Positions 52,730 to 61,321 of a DNA stretch of 64,000 bases are shown here, one piece after another (the first letter of the stretch is position 1; every line of letters begins with the position of its first letter). Source of the DNA: an uncultured Clostridia bacterium (GTDB lineage: Bacteria > Bacillota > Clostridia > Christensenellales > Pumilibacteraceae); assembly GCA_934229275.1 (NCBI GenBank), contig CAKQDN010000002.1, positions 17,346 through 81,345 of the forward strand, given 5' to 3'. A model generated the notes under the pieces. That model was given only the letters and a program-made list of their open reading frames with translations. It searched no databases and was not told where the DNA came from. A program made the translations under genes and the position numbers.

Positions 52730-53257
52730 TTAACGTCTTTTATCTATAAATTCTACTTCGCTTATATCTGTTTTTTCGATCTTTACAACCAAATACGCCG
52801 GACTGGTCATTACTGAGTCTGCAACACCATCCCTATGTTTCTCTTCTTTAAATGCTATGCTTACCCGATCATCCTTAACAGTTACTTTATCGAGTAAGAC
52901 TTTTCGCGCATTTGTTTTTACGATGATATGCAATATTATCGTCTCCTTATCGAAATCGACCAGTAAGGACTCATCGGTAAAAATATTATCATACGTTTCT
53001 TTATCTCGAATAATAAACGTTCGTTCATTCGGCTCGTCATCATAGTAAATATAAGATGGAATATCTTCACCTTCACTGTAATTTTCATCCCGATAATATG
53101 CGCAGACTTTATTTTCTTTTTCAAACTCGGGACGAATTAAATAGTTTAGGATCATATCCAATCTCACGTTATATTTCCGTTTATCAGAGCAACCCGAAAA
53201 CGAGCAAGCAATCGCAATCAACGCAAGGAACAGGGCGGTTAGTCTTAATTTTTTCAT
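52730..53257 (-). CDS. Lipoprotein, paralogue 1 of the tandem family
   Basis: A 175-residue lipoprotein, first of the three. The signal peptide and SFSGCSDKRKYNVRL are the same as in the others, but the body has diverged: an acidic insert (YSEGEDIPSYIYYDDEPN) precedes RTFIIRDKETYDNIF and LLVDFDKETIILHI, the family core. The end KIEKTDISEVEFIDKRR lacks the SPYFW tail. GGAGG precedes the ATG. A leader of about 270 nt with a terminator lies upstream. Confidence 0.75.
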   Translation of the reverse strand: MKKLRLTALFLALIAIACSFSGCSDKRKYNVRLDMILNYLIRPEFEKENKVCAYYRDENYSEGEDIPSYIYYDDEPNERTFIIRDKETYDNIFTDESLLVDFDKETIILHIIVKTNARKVLLDKVTVKDDRVSIAFKEEKHRDGVADSVMTSPAYLVVKIEKTDISEVEFIDKRR

Positions 53258-53563
53258 TTTTAATACCTCCTTACTTAAATAACACTTTTCGAGTGCATTT
53301 TGTCCACGCTTTTCTCAAAAAATCGCAAAAAAATTCAGATTTTTCAGATTTTTCATTGCGTTCTATAAAAAAACGACGTACGGAAAGGCGGGCAAAAATC
53401 CCGAGTCCGTGCGCCGTTTAAGCATTCCGACTAAAAAATTCGGCTTTTTTGAAGTCGTATTGTCTTAAAACGCTTTGTAGGTCGGTCGGACGAGTACGGT
53501 TTCTGCAAGAAAAGCCTTTCTTTTCTTCGGTTATATTATATCATAAGGTTTTAGTAAAGTCAA
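53258..53563 (-). promoter_or_regulatory. Promoter and long leader of the lipoprotein/peptidase unit
   Basis: Minus strand TTGACT (53563-53558), 17 nt, TATAAT (53540-53535). The leader runs about 270 nt to paralogue 1, contains a GCCGAATTTTTTAGTCGG-type hairpin and a strong terminator at 53367-53417, and has no ORF of note. The arrangement suggests transcription attenuation, or a separate sRNA of about 165 nt. Confidence 0.6.
53367..53417 (-). terminator. Terminator-like hairpin inside the leader
   Basis: On the minus strand ACGGCGCACGG pairs with CCGTACGTCGT (one G-U, one mismatch), with an inner CGGG/CCCG, and seven T follow at once. It lies about 110 nt before the first lipoprotein gene. 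Confidence 0.65.
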
Positions 53564-53620
53564 TAGCGACTATAAAAAATTTTTAATCGGTCAAATTTTA
53601 TCAGAATTGACGCAAAGCGA

Positions 53621-54445
53621 TTATTTTTCGTAAATATCGCGGAATTTCTTTGCTTTTTCGAGCGCGAGCGACAGGTAGCCGTCCACGCCGAGAGAAGCGT
53701 AACGGTCGTGCGTGTGACGGTCGGGGCGGTTCTTGCTTATGAGTTCGAACGTAAGCGGTCCCGAGAACGGCGTTTTTTTGATGCGGTTTGCGATGCCGTT
53801 CCAGTCGGCGACGCCGTCGAAGGGCATCATGTGCGAGTCGTCGAGCCAGGTGAGTTTGTCGCCCGTCATACCCATATTGTCGTTTAAGTGCGTAGCGATG
53901 AGTTTGTCGCCGTACTTGCCGATAAGGTCGTGGCTGAAATCGTAGCACATTTCGTGACCGGTGTCTATGCAAAATCCGAGTGCGGGATGATCGTGGAGAT
54001 CTGTCATGATTCTGTCGAGATAGCATTCGCCTTCGGTGTTTTCCACGGCGATTTTAATGCCCAGCGATTGCGCTTCGTCCAGAAGTTTTCCGTATCTGTC
54101 CACGCCGATTGCGGTGGGCGTGCATCTTTCCATACCTATTATCGCGTGCATGATCACGAGATTGACGCCTGCTTCGGCGCTGTCTTGCAGGCAACGGGTC
54201 TGACGAGCGACTTCCTCGTCGCCGCGAGCGTCCTCTTCCCACATATGATGGCTGTTCCCGAACGGCGCGTGTATCGACTGATAGATAAGTCCGTCCGCCT
54301 TAATTCTGTCCGCGAGGTATTTATTGCCTTTTTTATCGTTCCAGCCGGTGAAAACTCCGTCCCAGCCGACTGCCGCCATGCGGTCGATGAGTTCGAGTTC
54401 GTCTACGTCCAGTCCGAGATCGGTGTTGAGTACTAATTTTTTCAT
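53621..54445 (-). CDS. Sugar phosphate isomerase/epimerase family protein (TIM barrel)
   Basis: A 274-residue protein from ATG 54445 (AAGGGG nine bases upstream; an ATG two codons earlier is too close to it). The AP_endonuc_2 TIM barrel shows strand/metal motifs: IYQSIHAPFG, LVIMHAIIG, KIAVENTEGE (Glu), GFCIDTGHEM (Asp/His), IATHLNDNMG and LTFELISK (Glu). These are the metal ligands of xylose-isomerase-like epimerases. Substrate unknown. Divergent from the M18 aminopeptidase gene. Confidence 0.85.
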   Translation of the reverse strand: MKKLVLNTDLGLDVDELELIDRMAAVGWDGVFTGWNDKKGNKYLADRIKADGLIYQSIHAPFGNSHHMWEEDARGDEEVARQTRCLQDSAEAGVNLVIMHAIIGMERCTPTAIGVDRYGKLLDEAQSLGIKIAVENTEGECYLDRIMTDLHDHPALGFCIDTGHEMCYDFSHDLIGKYGDKLIATHLNDNMGMTGDKLTWLDDSHMMPFDGVADWNGIANRIKKTPFSGPLTFELISKNRPDRHTHDRYASLGVDGYLSLALEKAKKFRDIYEK

Positions 54446-54490
54446 AATCATAAGCCCCTTGCGCTTTCGTTTGCGCTTTGATATGGTAAA

Positions 54491-54577
54491 ATTGTAGCAC
54501 TTTCGCGCACGCAAGTCAAGTTTACGACGCGAAACGAGCGAATTTTGGTTGCATTTTTATCGTAAGCGGTGTATAAT
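54491..54577. promoter_or_regulatory. Divergent promoters (isomerase / M18 aminopeptidase)
   Basis: Leftward: TTGACT (54519-54514), 17 nt, TACAAT (54496-54491). Rightward: TTGCAT (54549-54554), 17 nt, TATAAT (54572-54577). The rightward leader is about 22 nt and carries GGAGG. Confidence 0.75.
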
Positions 54578-54605
54578 ATTCACAAAGAAAACGGAGGTAC
54601 TTTCT

Positions 54606-55973
54606 ATGTACGCAAAGAATATATGGAACGGCATTACCGAAGAGAAGAAAAAGAATATCTTCGATTTCGCCGAAGATTACAAAAACTTCCTCACCGCGTC
54701 CAAGACCGAACGTCTTGCCGTCCGCGAGGCCGTCAAAGCCGCCGAAGCCAAAGGCTTTAAAAACGTCGAAACGGTCGATTCCGTCAAGCCCGGCGACAAA
54801 CTTTACGAAGTAAACAAGAACAAAAACGTCGTTTTGTACGTTATCGGCGAAAAACCGATCACCGAAGGACTGCGCGTTCTGGGCGCTCATATCGACTCGC
54901 CCCGTCTCGACCTTAAACAGAATCCCCTGTACGAGTCCAACGGCTTTGCTCTTTTAGACACGCACTACTACGGCGGCGTAAAGAAATATCAGTACGTCAC
55001 CATTCCGCTTGCTCTGCACGGCGTAATCTGCAAAAAGGACGGCTCGACCGCATACGTCAATATCGGCGAGGACGAAGGCGATCCGATCGTAGGTATCAGC
55101 GACCTTCTCATTCACCTTTCGCAGGAACAATTGCAGAAAACCGGCGATAAAATCATCGGCGGCGAACAACTCGACGTCACCGTCGGTTCCATTCCGCTCG
55201 AAGGCGAAGAAAAAGACGCGGTTAAGGCGAACGTTTTAAAACTGCTCAAAGACAAATACGGCGTCGAAGAGGAAGATTTCCTGTCCGCCGAAATCGAAGT
55301 GGTTCCGGCAGGCAAAACGCGCGACTACGGTCTTGACAGAAGCATGATTGCCGGCTACGGTCACGACGACAGAGTGTGCGCATACACTTCTCTCCGCGCC
55401 ATTCTCGACGCTAAGCCCGGCAAGTACACCTACTGCTGTATTCTCGTAGATAAAGAAGAAATCGGCAGCGTCGGCGCAACCGGCGCACACAGCCTGTTCT
55501 TCGAAAACTCGGTTGCAGACCTGCTCGCAAAACAGGGCTACGACAATTACATCGCGCTTAAAAAGGCGTTCACCAACACCAAAATGCTGTCCAGCGACGT
55601 CAGCGCGGGCTTCGACCCCCTCTTCCCCGAGGTCAACGACACCAAAAACGCCGCATACCTCAACAACGGTATCGTGTTCAACAAATACACAGGCGCTCGC
55701 GGCAAGTCCGGCTCCAACGACGCTATGCCCGAATTCATGGCGGAGATCAGAAACGCTCTCGATAAAGAGGACATTCATTTCCAGACCGCGGAACTGGGCA
55801 AAGTCGATCAGGGCGGCGGCGGAACCATCGCTTACATTCTCGGCAACTACAACATGAACGTCATCGACGCAGGCATCGCCGTTCTCAACATGCACGCGCC
55901 CATGGAAATCGTCGCAAAAGCCGACGTGTACGAAACCTACCTCGCTTACATGGCGTTCCTTGCCATCGAATAG
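54606..55973 (+). CDS. M18 family aminopeptidase
   Basis: A 455-residue cytoplasmic zinc peptidase from ATG 54606 (GGAGG upstream). Metal and catalytic motifs are intact: LGAHIDSPRLDLKQ (His/Asp), HDDRVCAYTSL (bridging Asp), VDKEEIGSVGATGAHS (Glu-Glu), DVSAGFDPLFPEV and the C-terminal NMHAPMEIVAKADVYE (His). The length and order fit the bacterial ApeA/aspartyl-aminopeptidase group. It trims N-terminal residues from peptides. Single-gene unit followed by a terminator. Confidence 0.93.
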   Translation: MYAKNIWNGITEEKKKNIFDFAEDYKNFLTASKTERLAVREAVKAAEAKGFKNVETVDSVKPGDKLYEVNKNKNVVLYVIGEKPITEGLRVLGAHIDSPRLDLKQNPLYESNGFALLDTHYYGGVKKYQYVTIPLALHGVICKKDGSTAYVNIGEDEGDPIVGISDLLIHLSQEQLQKTGDKIIGGEQLDVTVGSIPLEGEEKDAVKANVLKLLKDKYGVEEEDFLSAEIEVVPAGKTRDYGLDRSMIAGYGHDDRVCAYTSLRAILDAKPGKYTYCCILVDKEEIGSVGATGAHSLFFENSVADLLAKQGYDNYIALKKAFTNTKMLSSDVSAGFDPLFPEVNDTKNAAYLNNGIVFNKYTGARGKSGSNDAMPEFMAEIRNALDKEDIHFQTAELGKVDQGGGGTIAYILGNYNMNVIDAGIAVLNMHAPMEIVAKADVYETYLAYMAFLAIE

Positions 55974-56006
55974 TTTTTCGCTTGCAGATAAATACAGTAT
56001 AAAGTT

Positions 56007-56046
56007 AAAGCCACACCCGTTCTTTCCGGCTCGGACGTGGCTTTTT
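56007..56046 (+). terminator. Terminator of the M18 gene
   Basis: AAAGCCAC and GTGGCTTT pair across a 22-nt loop, with further T after the stem. Confidence 0.8.
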
Positions 56047-56055
56047 ACATACAAT

Positions 56056-56123
56056 AAAAAACGACCGTCGCCCGTATAAGTTATGCAAAAACGCATTCAT
56101 AATCGGACAAACGGTCGTTTTTT
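56056..56123. terminator. Bidirectional terminator, mainly for the surface-protein operon
   Basis: AAAAAACGACCGT and ACGGTCGTTTTTT form a perfect 13-bp stem around a long A/T-rich loop with internal symmetry. It lies about 30 bp past the surface-protein stop codon. Confidence 0.75.
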
Positions 56124-56153
56124 ATTTAGTTTTCAGTCTTTTGTCTCCGGAAA

Positions 56154-57776
56154 TCAAGCAGCGGCAAACTTCTTTATCATAAGCGCGACAAAAGCAAACG
56201 GAATTAACAGCAAAACTTCGGTTCCGCAACTTTCGCAACCCTTACTTTGCTCGGGAGCAACATACTCGGTTATGTTACGTTTTTCGACATGCGTACTGTC
56301 GTTTTTGCAAATATACAGATCATATCCGTCCGCGTCCGGCGACGGAGCTACGGTTTCTTTAAATTCGAAATCGTGTCCTTTTGCCGGAATAATTTTCTGC
56401 TCGGTAATGATTATACCGCATCGTGCGCATTTTACGCCTTGAGTCAGTCCGCTCTCGGTACAGGTGGGCTGAACCGCGTCGAGAACATGCTCGTCGTGTC
56501 CGAGCGCTTTAACAGCACGCGATTCTGTTTGGTCGCACCACTTGCACTTTGCCGTTTCGGTACCGTCGGCAGTACAGGTAGGTTCGAGCGTTACCGTGAA
56601 ATCACCGAACGAATGGCCGACAACGTCGGTATAGTTATCCTTAAACGTTTTACCGCATGTTTTGCAAGTATGAAGAGTATATCCCTTTTCACTGCATGTA
56701 GGTTGGACTACACTGCTATCGTATTCGTGAACATGCTCGACATAGCGCGGAGCGTCGGTGTATTTCGCGCCCTCGCAATAGGACAGAGTATCTGCTTCGC
56801 CATAAACTTCGAGTCCGGCAACCGAAACGAATTTTGCTGTTCCTCCGGGATTGCCGATAAGGCGAATCGCATCGCCGTCGACCTTTTCGAATTTGAAAAT
56901 AAAAATATCAAAACCTACTCCGTCGCCTTCCGCAGACGCGTTGTATCCGGGATCGCCGGTCATTACAACGTCCTTCCAGACGCCGTTTTTACGCACCTGT
57001 ATTTTCGGATTTTCGCAAAACCAGCCGCCGTTATTAAACACGCCGCCTTCCTGAAACGCCACTTTCGAGAAATACAGTTGTTCTTTGAACGCATAACCTA
57101 TGTAAAATTCATTGCTGAGCGCTCCACTGTACGAATCGTAAACCGCCGCGGTGTTGCTGTTGTATCCGCCGATTATTCCGCCTTTATAAACCACTTCGCT
57201 TTTTATCGCGTCGAGATCTTTAGCCCCGCCGCCAGTCGGATACGGAACGCTTGTAATAACGCTGCCCGCTTTTGCGAGGTTGCAATATTTATTGAATGTT
57301 TGCTTACTTGTTTCGACTTCGAAGTAATCGATTGCCACCCATTTATCCTCGGACGATACTACGATCTTTATATCGTGATAATCGATTTCAAGTCCGTTGA
57401 TCCGGCAAAGAAGCTGCCTTGCGAGAAAAGAATTACCCTCAGCGTCAACGCTTGCTTTCTTTTCATTATCGATATAAACGTCAAAGTTTCCTCCTTCCGG
57501 CAAACGATCGCCGTACACTGCTATTCCCGAACCGTAAAAGCGCATTGTGTACGAGCTTCCTTTGCTCATACTGCCGAGAACGCAGTTTTTCGAAGCGTTT
57601 TCTTCGGACATTATCTCGAAACCTTCCGAAATGTGACCGTCGACATCGGATTCTATCGTAACAACGTATTCCGGTAAATTTCCCGCCGACGCCGTAATAC
57701 CGGCAGGCAACACCGTCATCAGCGTAAGCGTTACCGCTACGATTAACGCCAAGACAAGTTTAAATAATTTTTTCAT
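56154..57776 (-). CDS. Surface protein with carbohydrate-binding-like modules and CxxC repeats
   Basis: A 540-residue protein from ATG 57776 (AAAGGAGGAG upstream). After a signal peptide ending near ASAG come a beta-domain (about 35-135) with GSGIAVYGD and WVAIDYFEVE, and a discoidin-like domain (about 200-320) with AFQEGGVFNNGGWF and RLIGNPGGTAKFVSVAGLEVYG. Four CxxC repeats follow (about 345-500, e.g. CKTCGKTFK, CKWCDQTES). A C-terminal membrane helix and short Lys tail anchor it. Both binding modules recur at the end of the secreted enzyme encoded 13 bp upstream, so the two probably bind the same material. Confidence 0.8.
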   Translation of the reverse strand: MKKLFKLVLALIVAVTLTLMTVLPAGITASAGNLPEYVVTIESDVDGHISEGFEIMSEENASKNCVLGSMSKGSSYTMRFYGSGIAVYGDRLPEGGNFDVYIDNEKKASVDAEGNSFLARQLLCRINGLEIDYHDIKIVVSSEDKWVAIDYFEVETSKQTFNKYCNLAKAGSVITSVPYPTGGGAKDLDAIKSEVVYKGGIIGGYNSNTAAVYDSYSGALSNEFYIGYAFKEQLYFSKVAFQEGGVFNNGGWFCENPKIQVRKNGVWKDVVMTGDPGYNASAEGDGVGFDIFIFKFEKVDGDAIRLIGNPGGTAKFVSVAGLEVYGEADTLSYCEGAKYTDAPRYVEHVHEYDSSVVQPTCSEKGYTLHTCKTCGKTFKDNYTDVVGHSFGDFTVTLEPTCTADGTETAKCKWCDQTESRAVKALGHDEHVLDAVQPTCTESGLTQGVKCARCGIIITEQKIIPAKGHDFEFKETVAPSPDADGYDLYICKNDSTHVEKRNITEYVAPEQSKGCESCGTEVLLLIPFAFVALMIKKFAAA

Positions 57777-57789
57777 GTCTTCTCCTCCT

Positions 57790-60700
57790 TTAAGCATAAA
57801 CTTCGAGTTCGGCGCATGAAACAAGTTTCTGACTGCCGCCCGGAGTTCCTATTATTCTTATTCCCGTTCCTTTTTCGGCGTTTTTCAGAGTGAACGTGTA
57901 CCATTCGCCAAACTGTCCGAATGCAAAAACATCGTTTGCGTCGGGATACTCTTTATCGAGGGTGAAATCGACGCCGATCCAATCGTCTCCGCGCTTTACT
58001 TCTACCCGCAGACTGCCGTTTGCAAACCAACCACCGCCTTGCCAGTGGCCGCCTTCCTGCCATTTGAGCTTTTTGAAGGCGTATTCTCTGTCAAACGTAT
58101 ATCCGAAAAAGTCCTCATACGTTTTATCGATAAGATTTCCGTTGGCGTCAAACCCGAGAAAAGTATCATATTGTTGTTTAAGATTACCGAAATCGGTGAA
58201 ATACAATCCGTCGTTGATAACCGAAAGACTCCTGTTTCCGCCGCTCTGAGCGCCCGGAACAGGCACCGAACAAATTGCGGCAACGCCCGTCGTTCTTGCC
58301 AGATTAACCGTCGAGCCGTTTTGCTCGATCCATTCCTCTTCGGTACACTCGACGTTTATGTAATCGATTGTGTGTTGTTTTCCGGCTTCTTTCGCCACAA
58401 GCTTCAAAACGTGTTCGCCTTCGTCGAGATTTCGTATTTTGAATATTGTCTGTCCGCCGACAACGCTTATTATTTTTCCGTTCACGCCGGACGCGGGATC
58501 GCATTTAAGCGTTTGTTCCCCATATGATTTCCCGTCTACAAAACATTCTACCGTTCCGCCGTTTTTGCTTAAAAGAGCAAGTACTTCCACACTCTTTCCG
58601 CTGAATACGTATTCGAGCGACGCCCCGGCTTTGCTTGCCGAGAACGATTTTTTGTAGTGCAGGTTTTCATTATAGACTTTTGAAAATCCGTCGCTCGTCC
58701 AGCCGTCTTCGAGCAAGCCGACTTTCTTGACATATTTGCTCGTATTGTATTCAACCGGAACAAACGGTCCGTCGACAACGGTGTATTTATCGTCGCCGAT
58801 TACTCCTCCGAGATCGGCTATTACGGTTTCGGCATGACTCTGTATTCTTTCGGTGATTTCTTCAAGCGTAGAATCCGTAAGTCCGGGTCGGCGCGTATTC
58901 AGGTAATAGTTTCCGTTCTTAGCAAGAAAGTCTTCGGGCAGACCGTCATAACCTTTGATCATGCCCGCAATAGTAAGCGCTGTTGCGGCGTTGCAGTCGT
59001 TATCCCAGCCCGCAAGAACGGAAATTCTTCCCGTTTCTTTTATATCGCCGCCGCCGAACAAAAGCGACATTATGGTTGCGCAGAAATTGGTTCTTGCGTC
59101 AACCGCCGAGCCGTTTCTGTAAATGTCGTCGCATATTGCTTTTCTTACCGTGCGCCATGCCTCTTTATCCGTTTCATATGCCTGTTTGTTCGCCTTGTAC
59201 AGTTCGAGAACATAATTGGCGTCGGAAACGGTCAATGCGGCTTCGGCGTCCGAATACACCATTATACAACGATTTACTTCGCCGATGATTTTTTCGATAT
59301 CGCTTTCCACAAACGACAGAGAACACATCATAGCGTAGTAGCAGGCATTTTCGACAGCAACTCCGTCGCCTACGGATTTAAGCCACCATTTGGTTCTGTC
59401 GTATGTGTTGCGAAGCATACCCGGTGCTATCATTCCGAACAGTTCGCACTCTATCTGAGCGTCGATTGCGTTCCAGTTACCGTTATACTCTTTTGACCCT
59501 GTATACGGCGGCATCAGCCCCGCACTCATAAGGTTGCGGGCGGTCAGATTTCCGCACCATATATAATCCTGACAATGCGTTTCCCATTCCTGCCTGAAAT
59601 CTTCGTATGCGACGCCGTTCACGCCGTAAACGTCCATCATGTGCAGGAAAGTATACTCGACGTTGGTATCGTCGTCGGTGCAATATCCCTTACCGATGTT
59701 CCATTTTATTTCGGTTGCGGGATTGGGACGATCGTTGAATTGACACTCTGTGTCAAGCCCGGCGTAAATACCCCAGTTGGCTCCTACCCAACCTCCGAGC
59801 ACTTTATCGGAATACATATCTTTGCCTATTTCAATCGACCGCGATACGTCTTCACCAACCGTAATTTTCCCGCCTGCGAAAACGTCGTCAAATCCTTTTA
59901 CGTCCGAAAGCGAATATTCGGACCACGGAACGGCTTCAGCTTTTACGCCGAAGCTGTGTTCGCCTTTTTCGATTTTTTCGATTACGGGAGATTCAACGCT
60001 CTGTCCGTCGAAAAGATAGGTGTACTTGATTTTAAATCCGCTTGTTTCGATTGAAACATAATCTTCAAGATTTATCGTTTCGCCTTCGTTCGCAGTTATA
60101 TCGGAAACGGTAATCACGGGTGCCATTATGTAATCGACTTTTGCGCCGGGCGTTGCAGAAAGCAGTTGCCTGTTGCTTGTGTTCATAAAGCGTTGCCAGA
60201 AAGACGCCCAGAACGCTTCGCCGCATTTAAATGCATGGTTGTTTTCGTCGTAAGCGGAACCGATGTCGAGAGAATCCGCTACATATTCGCCGTTTTTAGT
60301 GGTATATGTAAGAATATAATAATCCGAATTGAAGTAGCTTCCGCTGTCATCGGCGGTAATCTCAAATTTTATTTTATCTTTACCTTTAACGAAATCAAGC
60401 GGAATATCGTGTTTTACGTCTCCGTCTTTACCCGACCATGTGCCTATTGTTTCGCCGTCGATTTTCACGACAGCCGAAGCGTGTGAATTTGCCTCCGCAC
60501 GTCTGTACATAGTAACTGCCGAAGCTTCCGCCACGCCTGACGGCAAACTCATCACGAATTCGTGCGTCTGACCGTTGTTAAACGCTTTACCCGTTCCTAT
60601 AACGTTGGAGCCTTTCCACTGCTCGCGGATAACAGAACCGTAAATTTCGTCGGGCGCGGACGAAAGGTTTATACCGTTGACTTCGAGCGCGACGTTTTTT

Positions 60701-61305
60701 GAAATAACGCCCACCGAACCGTTTGCAAAAAACTTGTTGAGTTGAACGTGCGCATGCCAGCCGCCGATAATTATCGCCACAACGTCGCCTTTGACAACAA
60801 TTCTGATATCGCGACGAGCAAATCCTCTGCTCCAACCGGCAGACCAATAGCCTTCCTTTTCGAAAACACCGTTGAAATAATTGCCTATGCACACCTGCAA
60901 TTCTTCGTACTGGTCGTATTCGAAACCGATCAGCATACCGCTTAATCCGCCAGTAAGACCGTCTCCGGCTTGGTTTTTCGCGCGGATCAGAACGCCTACT
61001 TCATTGTTCGGCTGACCTTTCTGCTCGTCCAGAATCTCATAGCTCAGATCCAGTGTAAAATCGGTAAAATCGTCGACTTTACTCAAAATCATTGCCTCGC
61101 CCGATGCAGAAAATCTGTACCCGGAATCGAGTGCCATTCCGCTGTCGCCGAGAACATCGAACCTGTCGACAAATGTCGTTTTAGCCGAAAATTCTTCAAC
61201 CGGAGTAGGCTCGGCGGCTTTTACGCCGGGAATTGTACCGAACGCAAGTCCTGCTCCCGCGACAAAAGCGGCAAGCAGTAAAGAAATTAAAATCTTTTTT
61301 TTCAT
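57790..61305 (-). CDS. Large secreted protein with ADP-ribosylglycohydrolase fold and binding modules
   Basis: An 1171-residue protein with a signal peptide ending near VKAAEP (GGGAGG upstream). Residues about 35-215 form a concanavalin-like domain (FTLDLSYEIL; GVLIRAKNQAG). An ADP-ribosylglycohydrolase (ARH) core follows, from about 485 to 850: GGWVGANWGIYAG, YCTDDDTNVEYT (metal Asp triad, about 545) and LAGWDNDCNAATALTIAGM (about 768). The C-terminal modules (about 900-1030 and 1070-1171) match those of the surface protein downstream. ARH enzymes hydrolyse N- or O-glycosidic bonds of ADP-ribose; for an extracellular member with glycan-binding modules the substrate may be another glycoside. 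No lysis or toxin motif seen. Confidence 0.8.
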   Translation of the reverse strand: MKKKILISLLLAAFVAGAGLAFGTIPGVKAAEPTPVEEFSAKTTFVDRFDVLGDSGMALDSGYRFSASGEAMILSKVDDFTDFTLDLSYEILDEQKGQPNNEVGVLIRAKNQAGDGLTGGLSGMLIGFEYDQYEELQVCIGNYFNGVFEKEGYWSAGWSRGFARRDIRIVVKGDVVAIIIGGWHAHVQLNKFFANGSVGVISKNVALEVNGINLSSAPDEIYGSVIREQWKGSNVIGTGKAFNNGQTHEFVMSLPSGVAEASAVTMYRRAEANSHASAVVKIDGETIGTWSGKDGDVKHDIPLDFVKGKDKIKFEITADDSGSYFNSDYYILTYTTKNGEYVADSLDIGSAYDENNHAFKCGEAFWASFWQRFMNTSNRQLLSATPGAKVDYIMAPVITVSDITANEGETINLEDYVSIETSGFKIKYTYLFDGQSVESPVIEKIEKGEHSFGVKAEAVPWSEYSLSDVKGFDDVFAGGKITVGEDVSRSIEIGKDMYSDKVLGGWVGANWGIYAGLDTECQFNDRPNPATEIKWNIGKGYCTDDDTNVEYTFLHMMDVYGVNGVAYEDFRQEWETHCQDYIWCGNLTARNLMSAGLMPPYTGSKEYNGNWNAIDAQIECELFGMIAPGMLRNTYDRTKWWLKSVGDGVAVENACYYAMMCSLSFVESDIEKIIGEVNRCIMVYSDAEAALTVSDANYVLELYKANKQAYETDKEAWRTVRKAICDDIYRNGSAVDARTNFCATIMSLLFGGGDIKETGRISVLAGWDNDCNAATALTIAGMIKGYDGLPEDFLAKNGNYYLNTRRPGLTDSTLEEITERIQSHAETVIADLGGVIGDDKYTVVDGPFVPVEYNTSKYVKKVGLLEDGWTSDGFSKVYNENLHYKKSFSASKAGASLEYVFSGKSVEVLALLSKNGGTVECFVDGKSYGEQTLKCDPASGVNGKIISVVGGQTIFKIRNLDEGEHVLKLVAKEAGKQHTIDYINVECTEEEWIEQNGSTVNLARTTGVAAICSVPVPGAQSGGNRSLSVINDGLYFTDFGNLKQQYDTFLGFDANGNLIDKTYEDFFGYTFDREYAFKKLKWQEGGHWQGGGWFANGSLRVEVKRGDDWIGVDFTLDKEYPDANDVFAFGQFGEWYTFTLKNAEKGTGIRIIGTPGGSQKLVSCAELEVYA

Positions 61306-61321
61306 TTTTTCCTCCCGTTTT

